Shown here piece after piece: positions 34,827 through 44,577 of a DNA stretch of 64,000 bases. Both the position numbers and the translations under genes were made by a program. Origin of the DNA: Multifurca ochricompacta (lineage: Eukaryota; Basidiomycota; Agaricomycetes; Russulales; Russulaceae); the NCBI GenBank assembly GCA_022496185.1, contig WTXG01000003.1, positions 930,001-994,000 of the forward strand. The letters are read 5' to 3'. Under the pieces are notes generated by a model. The model did not search any database, had not been told where the DNA came from, and saw only the letters and a list, made by a program, of their open reading frames with translations. The first letter of the stretch is position 1, and every line of letters begins with the position of its first letter.

Positions 34827-35683
34827 ATGTCCGGCATCTGTCGTCCTAGACTCGCTGAAGAGAGGAAGCAATGGAGAAAGGACCACCCATTTGTGCGCCT
34901 CTATCCGCAGAAGCGCGCTCTATACTTAAATCAGTTACTTTACAGGGATTTTACGCGAAGCCTATCAAGGCTCCAGATGGGTCCATGAATCTAATGGAGT
35001 GGGAGGTTGGCATACCCGGGAAGGAAGGGGTGAGCGGGCGTTGATATGCGCTTCCGCCTTTATTTGACAAGTTAATCCTTCCTCTAGACACCATGGGAAG
35101 GTGGGCTTTACAAATTGACCATGACTTTCCCTGAAGGTGTGTAGATAACTCGGATCATTTCGAGCCATGCCACTGAAAGTTACACAAAAGATTATCCGTC
35201 TAAGCCCCCTAAATGTGCGTGTGCCATCAAACTATTATTCCCTGACTGATCTCGCACTTTCATCCAGGTAAATTCGTGCCACCACTGTTTCATCCAAATG
35301 TATACCCTTCAGGGACAGTTTGCTATCAATTCTTGACGAGGAGAAGTCATGGAAGCCTGCTATCACCATCAAACAGGTAGGTATTCGGGAAAGAGTCAGA
35401 TAATAGCATGCGAATGCTCTTTCACAGATTGTATTGGGTGTCCAGGCTCTGCTGAATGATCCAAACGTTAATGATCCGGCTCAGAGCGAGGCTTATACTA
35501 TGTTCAAGTGGGTACTTTCGTTGTGTCTTGAGAACTCATCGCTCAACCTCCTTTTGGCAGAAACGACAAAGTGGCATATGAGTATGTTCATTGTTCACAG
35601 TCAAGAATCAAAACGCGCTAATGTGATGCCCCATTCTCAGGCGAAGGGTTCGGCAGCAAGCCCGTGAGAACGTTCCAAAGTAG
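34827..35683 (+). CDS. UBC9: SUMO-conjugating enzyme E2 UBC9, frame break at the active-site cysteine
   Basis: Ubc9 is the single E2 that transfers SUMO to target proteins; it works in the nucleus. The start [20 protein letters not shown] is diagnostic. Introns join [64 protein letters not shown] and YPSGTVC. The catalytic cysteine is TGC at 35321-35323. Directly after it the frame changes: conserved [18 protein letters not shown] is read two bases on (CTA TCA ATT), so one base appears to be missing beside the cysteine codon. The rest, [27 protein letters not shown] and [14 protein letters not shown], is normal and ends at 35683. As the gene is essential in most eukaryotes, an assembly error is more likely than a pseudogene. 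The expected length is about 158 residues, as in the family. Confidence 0.93.
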
Positions 35684-35861
35684 CCAGATCGTTTTAGCCC
35701 CGCATATTCATGTCATGCTATATCTGTTGATCAATGCCCATTACACGTAATCAGTACACTATTGTTGTTGTGGCTGCTTGATGGGCGTAATGGCATTTCA
35801 TGAGCTTCGACCCAGAATTAAACTGCATTGAATTGGCCAATTCGAACGAAGAATGGGTGTG

Positions 35862-36406
35862 TCAGACCATGAGCTTGTCGATGGCTTTTTTGACTGTCTG
35901 TATCTGGCTTTGTAGCTCTCGCTGTTCATTCGTGGTGACACTTGCAGCGATGACAGGCCGAGTGACTCCGCAAGCACGTCCGAGAGCGGCCTTCGACTCG
36001 ATGAAGACGTACGGCACGTTCTACAAAAAGTCGTCTGCAACATAGGCCAATCATCACGGTAAGGAAGCGCACCTTTTCTTCACAAAGTAAAGGAAGGTGG
36101 AGCAAAATTTCCAGCGGCTCGGTGTCAGCCGTCAAGATAATGAACTCTGCGATGCCACGATTGAGACTTTTCGTTGCTGCAGCAAATCGTCTCATTTATT
36201 GACTCTAATAGGGAGCTGCAAACCGTGTACCTTCGTTTGCACCTTTTTTGAGTTGCTTGTAGGTAGAAGCCTGTTGCACGAGATCAAGGATCTGGGAGTC
36301 ATGGTCAGATGGTATCATCGACGTTGATGGGGGTTATCTGGACCTGGTTGTTCAAATCAGCAGGCGCGAGAGGCCAAGCTTTCCCTCGAGCAGTGGGATC
36401 AGACAT
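35862..36406 (-). CDS. SNU13: U4/U6.U5 snRNP and box C/D snoRNP protein SNU13 (L7Ae family)
   Basis: Snu13 binds kink-turn RNA in U4 snRNA and box C/D snoRNAs, so it acts in splicing and in rRNA 2'-O-methylation. Exon 1 encodes [20 protein letters not shown]. Short introns lead to [20 protein letters not shown], then [35 protein letters not shown] and [20 protein letters not shown], the L7Ae RNA-binding fold. The end [20 protein letters not shown] and [12 protein letters not shown] is the normal C-terminus. Three introns fit. It is convergent with UBC9 (178 bp between stops). Length about 127 residues matches the family. Confidence 0.96.
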
Positions 36407-36801
36407 TCGTAAATGGTGTGTTTTTGGGAGCGACCCCACGTCTAGGTGAGGATAGGAAATGTATTGGTATTGTAAGTAGGTGTAGGTAGAGTAGACGAAA
36501 TTTGTCGGAATTTAAAATTCGATTTGAGGCGTCGGCATCAGCTAATGGAACCAGATTCTTGCTCTCTTCCCACCATAACGCCATTTATTGAAAACAAAAC
36601 AAAACGTCTCACAGTGAGTAGTAGCCCCGTAGCCCTGTCAGCGGGCAATGGATTTGGGAATTGCACACCGCTACGGTTGGCTGGTCGCGGCTGAAATAAA
36701 TGGTGACGTCAGATAATGCTGACTGACTGCTGACAAAACAAAACATCATCCTGCGCACCTCACCCTCAATCTCTCCGTCCCTCCCTCTCGTGTCCCACCC
36801 A

Positions 36802-37890
36802 CAATGACTTCAGAAAAACCTCCTGTCATCAATGTCCACACGCCCTCGTCTTCCCTAGCTCTAGTCCATTCCGGTGTGATGCATTTCCCAAATGTCGTTT
36901 CCAATTCCAATTCCGTGCTCACTTATTCTTAGTCGCAAGCGACCCCCTCACTTCGCTCTTTGACAAGCTCAGCAGAAAGAGGAATACGGATTATCACGGA
37001 AAACGAGTTGGTCCTGGATGGTTGAAGTACGAATGGAATGGATCAGTCTGGAATCTGGACGATGGTACCTTCCACCTTTTGTCTCCGCGGTGAACCTGAT
37101 AAAGTCCATACAGGTGCAGATTATACTATCTTCCAGTGGAGGCAAAATGGAAGTACAGATTCTCCGACTATCTATTTAAGGAATCCCTCCGAGCCTCTGC
37201 CATCCCAGTCATCATATCGGAATCCATCATTCTACCTCTTCCGTCTTGATCACACTGGGATTCATCACGGCTCCCAACATGATTCTTCTTCGGCACGCAG
37301 CAAGAAGAAGTACAACCCCTCTCACAATGATGCATTAAAACATAAGAAGGAGTTCGAGGACTTTCATACGACCAATGGAGTTCGTACCATCACTGGTAGC
37401 ATTGGTCCGGTGCAAAATGGTATGAGGATCGCAACTTCTTGGAATTTCGCCGATTGACAATTAAGATATAGTACGCATGCTACTCAAAACTGGGTATCGT
37501 TACGTGTATATTGCCCGAAAGTTTGCCATGAGGCACGGCTTCATCCCACAAGACGCTGCGCCAGGACAATACGGATATAGTGGCTTGGTCAAGTGAGTTC
37601 TTTCCCTCATTTCTTTGTCTTCGCGTCAGTAATTACCATTCGTTGAATGTGTTGTAAGTATCGGAAAGTGGCCTATCACCGTCGGCCAGACGACGACTAC
37701 GCACGCTGTCTACCTCTCTGAAGAGTCGCACTTTGACGTTGTTCTTGGGCGGTCTTTCATGGAAAGGCGACAGGTCAAGACCAATCCCATCGACCCTACT
37801 GATATAATATGCCTAGATACTGGTGAGAGGCTGGATTGTGAGTTAGTTATACTTAAGGATGGAAAGGGAGAGATTGTTACAGTCACCTGA
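36802..37890 (+). CDS. conserved fungal protein of unknown function with a possible retropepsin-like C-terminal fold
   Basis: The start MTSEKPPVINVHTPSSSLAL joins through an intron to VASDPLTSLFDKLSRKRNTD. The N-terminal part has GPGWLKYEWNGSVWNLDDG and DYTIFQWRQNGS, followed by a Ser/Lys-rich linker and FEDFHTTNGVRTITG. After an intron the C-terminal part reads LLKTGYRYVYIARKFAMRHG, YGYSGLVNIGKWPITVG and YLSEESHFDVVLGRSFMERR, ending with DIICLDTGERLDCELVILKD and stop at 37890. The order of these blocks, a loop, a GxWP-type strand and a DVVLGRSF block, recalls retropepsin-like domains, but the catalytic Asp position seems to be Lys (KTG), so a protease activity is unlikely. I see four introns and normal codon use. 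No other family is recognised. Confidence 0.72.
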
Positions 37891-38384
37891 GTCTAACTTA
37901 AGCCTTTTGTCCCTTAGCACATTTCTGGTAGTGTCATTTTATGCTATTATCATATTGTCTCGTTTCGTTTCTAGGCGATACCTAGTTTCATAATCCGTAT
38001 CATAGCAGCACTTAATACATAGCGAGGAAGAAGAGAGAATATAAACCTTGGTAAACAAAAGGGTCCATTGTGTTGGCGTGCCTCCAAGGCAGATATCTTT
38101 TCAACTCACAACCCACATCTTCATGCATTATGCCACAATCTATTGTTCCAATGCGGCTTCAAAGGGCTCTTCCGAGGATGTCTTTCCTCCCCCTCCTCCC
38201 CCCCTCCCCCCTTCAGTTCTCACTAGGCTTTCTTGGTTGTAGCATCTAATCGGCGCTGGCTGGTCAGCTCCTTACGGATTACATCCCATTCTTAGCTGTT
38301 GCACTAATAAACGCGATATGGAGCACCCACATTTATTCCTGAAGCTCCGTCTAGTCATATTCTGTGTGTCTGTCCTTGCCAATC

Positions 38385-39248
38385 ATGCCTGAGGCACCGC
38401 GCTCATTCCTGATTGATAGCCTTGACGACTTTCATTTGCCTTCTCTGGGTTATCTTACTGTCATGCCTCTTATTCATCCGATGGGATGCCTCCAGTTTGT
38501 CCGAAAGTAAGCAACTGCTTCACTAACATTGGCTGACTCCTTTCTCATTTATGCGAAAATAGGATCCTTCCTTATGCTTTTTCTCGGGCTCGATGTCCTT
38601 ACGATGATCTTGCTGCCAGTCCTGTTTGTGTTCTCTGCTCTTCAGCTTGCCATGGTCTGATGGAGAACCGCCCAGATTACTCGTGAAGTTTAGGACGTGG
38701 CTTGATGGTGCGCGTCTCCTCCTCTTGCTGGTCTGCCACATCGGCGTTGCTACGTCTTTCGCTATCTGGGCCCCAACGATTTCGTGTCCCAATGACAGTG
38801 AGTCATCATGCTTTAGTGACAACGGCATCACCCTTAGAGTCGTTCAAGCACCCGACGATCGTGGGGTCTGTCAGCTCCTCAATGTCTATATCATTATGGC
38901 GAGCTGGGTTCCTCCATCGTTTCGTGAGTACAACTGCCCGTATTCTTCTTCCTTCCTGACTATGCCCGTTTCAAAGTTATCTTTTATGGAGTCTGTCTTT
39001 CCTTTTACACCTGGCGTTACGCAAGTCAGCCTCGTGGACACTCATCGGTGGATGAGGAAACAGGGGGTATACAATCTAGTTCGTGGAGTGTCCCCGTTAC
39101 CGAGTCTAGAGAGACCCCCTCTATAGGCCACCTCCCCCATGCCGAAGATCTTTTGTCGCCGATGCCTAGTACCGTTGAGAGAAACTCACGAAGGGTGTCT
39201 GTACGAAAGAGTCGGTTAGAAAAGCGGCTGCCTGATCATCTCTTCTGA
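38385..39248 (+). CDS. uncharacterised small multi-pass membrane protein, exon structure unresolved
   Basis: The gene starts near MPEAPRSFLIDSLDDFHLPS. Several hydrophobic helices are visible in consecutive exons: GYLTVMPLIHPMGC, SFLMLFLGLDVLTMILLPVL, LLLLLVCHIGVATSFAIWAP, and CQLLNVYIIMASWVPPSF that joins LIFYGVCLSFYTWRYASQP. The C-terminal part is hydrophilic (HSSVDEETGGIQSSSWSVPV, then SRRVSVRKSRLEKRLPDHLF) and ends at 39248. The frames of exons 1, 2 and 3 do not meet in phase with GT-AG sites I can find, so a missing base or an unseen exon is likely. Function unknown; four or five membrane spans and a basic cytosolic tail are all that can be said. The gap 37891-38384 upstream has no gene that I can support. 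Confidence 0.55.
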
Positions 39249-39438
39249 TGTTACCTGTGTGTACTTCCTATACTATTATTATAATGTCACGTGATTGGTG
39301 TGATGACCTGGTTGTTTGCTGCAAAACTCCACTGCCAACCCGCAACGTTATCATATGCGCATATGCGCATTTTTATCTTCAAAGCACCTCCTCTAGCTCT
39401 TTCAGTCTCAACCGCACTTACAACACGCAATCGCGAGA

Positions 39439-40344
39439 ATGATCACCTGGGATTCAATGGGGGCAAAGGTATGTGGGGTTTTTGCATCTCTGGAAGCTGC
39501 TTTCAGAGGCTACCATAGTATTCAGGCTCAGCTCCGCCTCACTGCTCAGCGGTTGGGCCAGCTTAGGGACCGCAAAGACGCGCAGGGCCAGGTAATCGGC
39601 AAAGATATTTCCATCCTTCTTCAGCACGGCAGTGAAACGTTGGCTCGCTCAAAGGCTCAGAGGCTCATGCAGGATGAAGTCATGGGGGATCTGTTCGAAA
39701 ACCTGGAAATGCAAATCGGCGTTCTGCTGGAACGATTTTCTGAATTGGAAAGGTACGGACATGGCCATTCCCCGCCGCAATATAAAAAGACATATTTGGC
39801 ATTTCGCAGTGGCAATTTGAGTCCTGTGGTCGTGGAGGCTGCATCGACCGTCATTTTTGTTGCACCACACGTTGACTCTAGAGGTACGATATTTCTGTGA
39901 CTCTGCTTCTAACTTGTCTCGAACATGGGCTTTAGACTTGCTGATCTGCCGCGAGTTGCTCGGGGTTCGCTTGGGGCCGCATTTTCTCCATGCCGCTGAC
40001 ACGAACAAAGACCAGTATGTCTCGAAACGGGTCAGTAAAGGCCTTAATTGGTAGGCTACGTGTAGACTGACTCCGCGTCAAAGGCTGTTCAAGCGTTGTC
40101 TGCGCCTCCTGCCTCGGCCGCAGACATGCGTGCTTACCTTGCGGGCATTGCGCGTTCATATAACATACAATGGACCCCAGAATACCAACCGAGCGACGTG
40201 TCAGTCATTCCAATGTGAATCCTGCAACCTTTCTGATGTGCTTCCAGGCTAGGTGCTCTTTCAGAAATCCTGGACAAGTCGGGCGACAAACCCGCAGTTG
40301 ATACCACTCATTTGAGTAAGCTCTGTACTTATGGTATATTTTGA
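39439..40344 (+). CDS. IST1-domain protein (ESCRT-III regulator); may be the N-terminus of a fusion with the next feature
   Basis: Ist1 is a relative of ESCRT-III subunits that controls Vps4 on multivesicular endosomes. Exon 1 (MITWDSMGAK) joins AQLRLTAQRLGQLRDRKDAQ, then GKDISILLQHGSETLARSKA, MQDEVMGDLFENLEMQIGV and LLERFSELE, the IST1 helices. Further exons are SPVVVEAASTVIFVAPHVDS, DLLICRELLGVRLGPHFLHA, NKDQYVSKR and AVQALSAPPASAADMRAYLA, then SYNIQWTPEYQPSDVLGAL and SEILDKSGDKPAVDTTHL. If the next intron is not removed the frame ends at TGA 40342-40344. If it is removed (donor GTAAGC at 40312), the chain runs straight on in frame into GIPESPSWLRPRIW of the TBC domain. The low-complexity tail common after IST1 domains is absent. 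Confidence 0.85.
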
Positions 40345-40377
40345 TCATTTCCACATTTCCTTCCGCTCAACCACCAG

Positions 40378-43300
40378 CAGGTATCCCGGAGTCTCCTTCC
40401 TGGTTGAGGCCTCGGATTTGGAGGTAAGGAATTGCGAGGAGATGGTGCGCTTCTCAATAACATACATGATCAGGCTATTGTTAGGCACGCTACCGGTTCT
40501 TAAAGCATCGTGGGACATCGAAGCTCGAAAGCACAGAGAAAGCTATTACGTCCGCGCACCCGCTTCATCCTGCTCATACCGACGTTCTTACAATGATGAT
40601 GATTGTTGCAGGACCTTGTGGGCCGTTTGCTCGAGCCATTTTCCAATCTTCCTCCTCCGACATCGCCTCTGACACCTCTCGACGCTGCACTACCGGTGCC
40701 ATCAAGGACCTGTTCCGCGTTCCAGCTAGTCTTTTATCTAGTCTCGAAGAAGAACCGGAAAGCTTTGAAAGTTGCCCTTTGGACCCTCTCGCAGACGCAA
40801 AGATCAAAATTTCCTGTGCTGCTAATTTGGACATTCGTCTCAAGGCAATCAACCAATGCAGCGATGATTCCAAAGATCTCCCCGAAATTCGTCTGGAAGG
40901 CGAGATAGATGTGACTCCAGAAATTTCGGTGACATCCCCGGGTGCTGAGGGCTCAGCACCGTCGCAAACCCTCATTCCTTCGCACTCTGTCAACATTGGA
41001 GGAGCTCACCCTAAGCATGCTTCCGCCCTCATACGCCTCTTGTACATTCATTCATGCCTGAATCCAGCCAACCATTCACCTCATATGGCTTCCTTGCTCA
41101 TTCCTCTATATTCTGTGCTCCTTCAGGAAGTGGAGTCGCCTGATGTGGCTCACGTTGAGGCAGATACATTCTGGCTCTTTGAAGCCATGGTGGGAGAATT
41201 CGCAGAGCTCGAGGCTGAAGAGAGTGGAAATGAATGGATGGGCCGTTTTGGTGATAGGCTTCAGTGGGCAGACCCTGAATTGTCCACAGATCTAGTAAGT
41301 TTGGTCGGGATTTGTAGATGGGTTGTATTAACCTCCCTGTCTCTAAGCGCTCGAAAGGCCTTGACCCAGGACTGCCGCATTATTCTTAGTACGAGCACTG
41401 TTGATGTGTCAACAATTCGCTGACCACTCCTTGTGCAGCCGATGGCTAGCACCCCTGCTCATACATACGCTCCCGCTTCCATCCGTACTGTCCATTTGGG
41501 ATGCTTTATTTGCTTGCCCTATGACAACAAGGGATTCATCGCCCAAACTTGATGCCTTGCTTGATGTTTGCACTAGCATGTTAATTCGTATGAGGGGACC
41601 GCTTTTTCGGTATGTCGTGTAGAAATCATTCGCCCTGCTCTCTGACGATGTATTTAGTCTTGGGAAGACCGGGCGGCACTCACCGAGCCTATGGACTGAG
41701 GAGAACTTGTTACTGGGTCCTCCCTCGCCATTGCTAGAATGGGAACTAAATGATGCCTTCATAGAGGGCATGAGTCTTCTCCAAAAGTACCCATTAGAAT
41801 CAGCCGGGGGCGTCGATAGTATCCTCCAAACAGCAGTAGAGCTCAGGAGGCGAAGAGACGAAGAGTCACAGGCGGCAAAGGCTAACACTACGTTAGGTTC
41901 TCGCCTGCGTGACACAATTTGGAGAGGTTTCACCAATCAAGGAGCCTCCCCGCCATCCTCGCCAGACATGTCTGATGGTTCAGAAGAGGGCTCATGGGAT
42001 GGCGACGAAACAGAGACTGTTGATGCTACCTCGTCAACACCCAGTTTCACGTCACGGCTGGCCAACGCTGTCTGGCAGGGAGTCACAAACCAAAGTTCTA
42101 TGGAAGTTCCTCCGTCTCCAGTATCACCCCTTCCTCCTTCCCCTGCGTCACCCTTTCCCACCCCCTCACCTGCATCGCCGCTGCCTCCTCAATCAGCACC
42201 CTCCTCTCCATCGCGTGCTGCTTCGTCTTTATGGAGTTACGCCGAGAAAATCCGGGACTCAGACACCGCTGCCTCCCTTGCGAAGGTCAGCACCAATTGG
42301 AGGGTAAAGGCTTTCCAGGCATGGGATAATCGGTCTAGGTCACCCTCTTCTCCCAACGCTCCGTCGTCACAGGTCAGGCAGGAAAGTGAGCCAGCGAGCC
42401 CTATGTCTTCGCAAAAAGTCGTCAGTGTTCACCGTGAGGGATCAGTGGCCGACACGTTTCGCAAGGAAGCATATTCTCCGCCTGCTCGCCCTGCTTATTT
42501 CCGTCCGCCACGCGATAGCATACTTCCACTACCCAAACGAAGTCTCCTATCCTCCCCCACACCAGAATCGGGCGACGACATACCCTCAACACAAGCGAGA
42601 AGCATCAGGGACTCGATTGCATCTCTTGCAGGACTGGCAGTTACGACACCTTTGAAACCTTCGTCAAAATCAGGCCCTCGACCACTCCTACTCAGCTCGT
42701 CCCCTTTGCTTACAAGATCGGCTCCAGCTTCTGTGCGCACGCCTCCAGCACACCCGAAGGGCAACTCGATGTCACCCACCACCCTCTACACATCGGAGAT
42801 AGTGAAAACGGCTCGACGCCATGACAGCCATTCGGAGTGGGAGTCCGACACAATAGAAAGTCGAATCGTACCTCTAAATCGCCAGTCGGTATCGCCTATG
42901 GCACCCCAAGCGCGCACAGGACATGGTCGCCTCCTGTCGTCCTCGTCAGAAAAAGGAGTCTCCGGACAAGAATTGTTGCTGAATTCACCTTCTGGCCGCA
43001 GCGATGGGTCAGCCAATCGGGGGTGGAGTAGGATTGATGCCCTGGATTCTCCTATGACCCTCCCTGCTTCCCCCCCACTACACACACCGCCATTCCCAAT
43101 TGCCACCCTGAGTCTAAGTGGAGTCTCCGGCGCCGATTCTCAAGGCGGCTCCGTAGTTATTTCAGAGTCAAGTATTCGCGTCTTAGAAGCCCCAAGTCAA
43201 GCGAGGAAACTAGTGCGAAAAAAGACGCCTCCACCTTCCCGGGTTGATTACACGTCAGATTCATCTGCCGCGCCGGATGCACTTCCACGGAGCCCGCGTT

Positions 43301-43746
43301 TGCGATCCAAACGCACCCCACAACACCTTGCAAAACTATATATTCACAGGGCTGGGTCACTTGAAGTCGACACGAGTCCGAACACTTTAGCTCCTCCAGA
43401 CTTCATTGACGACCACGACAATGCTCTGACTCCACGTGCAGCTGTCTTTCACGAAACCAACGGGGAAAACTCTGCGTCCTCCGCATCATCGATATCCCCT
43501 GCCCCATCACCCCATAGAACGAGGAAGCTCTCAGGCGAGGGCCGCAAGACGCATGGGGACAACTTTGAGCCTCGCGCTAGAAAAATTTCGCCCAGCAGTC
43601 ACTCCCCTAGAACACGAAAGGCCCCGGAAAGTAGGTCAGCCAAGCGGGCGGAAAGTGCAGCCGAGGAAGGGGATGACGAAGGATATGATGAGCTTTTGAG
43701 CGCATACGAGAGTGAGGACAGTGCAATACATCGCACTGCCCACTAA
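40378..43746 (+). CDS. TBC (Rab-GAP-like) domain protein with long disordered C-terminus; no separate start found
   Basis: The first coding block, GIPESPSWLRPRIWRLLLGT, with LPVLKASWDIEARKHRESYY, is the N-terminal part of a TBC domain of the TBC1D13 type. Then come DLVGRLLEPFSNLPPPTSPL and AIKDLFRVPASLLSSLEEE; between them the frame slips near 40693-40696, as if one base of a CC run were lost. Later blocks are GGAHPKHASALIRLLYIHSC, LLIPLYSVLLQEVESPDVAH, FWLFEAMVGEF, LDPGLPHYSYRWLAPLLIHT and SVLSIWDALFACP. The arginine and glutamine fingers (IxxDxxR and YxQ) are not seen, so GAP activity is doubtful. The last 600 residues are Ser/Pro-rich. No ATG precedes the first block in frame; the only coherent 5' exon is the IST1 exon. 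Stop at 43746. Confidence 0.82.
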
Positions 43747-43814
43747 GTGGCAACCAGTTTAGTCTTGACGCATTTTACATTCTAATTCGCATATGTTGTT
43801 GACGCTTAATGGTT

Positions 43815-44571
43815 TCACGAGTTTATGATATCCTGTACGTCCTCTGCACCGTTATGCAGACACTCATGGACACCATGATATACTTCAATTAACACTGGAA
43901 AACTAGGAAGTACGTTCTGCCAAGGAGCTTAGCAACTCCCGACGGACATATGGACAAACCTGAACGTTACCTCGTAGGCAACTCGAGACGATGTTGCCCT
44001 AGTTGAGGACAGAATAGAATGGCAAGATAATATCGCACGTCCCATTTCCGTAGTCCTTCATTAATCAGGACGTCTTGCACTTCAGTTAAAGGTATAAATT
44101 TCCTCGACACCAATAATGGTAGAAAAGGGAACCCGCGATGTGTTTCAAGTTGGATACCATAGAGAGGGAGAACGAGCACAGACTCTAGATGTGAATATCA
44201 GCCCCAAGCCAGCAGTCAGGTCGTTACCAACTCGTACCCCAAAGGACTTGGGTGGCTTTCCAATATACAACTAGGGAGAGCCCTATCCCCATGCTCATCA
44301 TCAAAACCACATTGCCTTTTACCTGGTGAGAGCTATCGATCCGCCAGGTGGCAAAAGAAACATTGCGTGAACGCACCGAAGGCCACAACAGTCCACTCAA
44401 AATCACTAAGAACCCATCAAACCACGAAACCCAAGGAAAACCGCTAACGAGATGTCCATGTTTACCGCGTGACAAATGCCAGCTTTCGACGCGATACTCC
44501 CGACTCAAACCCAGTGTTTCTATGAGACGGAATTCAGGATGTGCCTCTAGAAGTGGGCGAGAACGCCGCAT
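43815..44571 (-). CDS. GPI15: PIG-H/GPI15 subunit of the GPI-GlcNAc transferase, with one frame break
   Basis: PIG-H is a subunit of the ER complex that adds GlcNAc to phosphatidylinositol, the first step of GPI-anchor synthesis. The N-terminus is MRRSRPLLEAHPEFRLIETL. A hydrophobic hairpin follows (FDGFLVILSGLLW and VVLMMSMGIGLSLVVYW). The conserved block after an intron is ESVLVLPLYGIQLETHRG, LVSRKFIPLTEVQDVLINEG and WDVRYYLAI. Near 44017-44023 the frame slips two bases on: SILSSTRATSSRVAYE is the expected continuation, so one T of a TTT run is probably missing. An intron then joins NVLPSFPVLIEVYHGVHEC and the end at 43815. The upstream in-frame ATG at 44682 would overlap the divergent ALG3 gene, so 44571 is preferred. 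Family identity is supported by the VQDVLINEGL and VYHGVHE blocks. Confidence 0.88.
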
Positions 44572-44577
44572 GCGGTG

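Noticed and set aside
36802..37890. A retrotransposon copy, because of the protease-like block
   Set aside because: No reverse transcriptase, integrase or terminal repeats are near, and the gene has ordinary introns.
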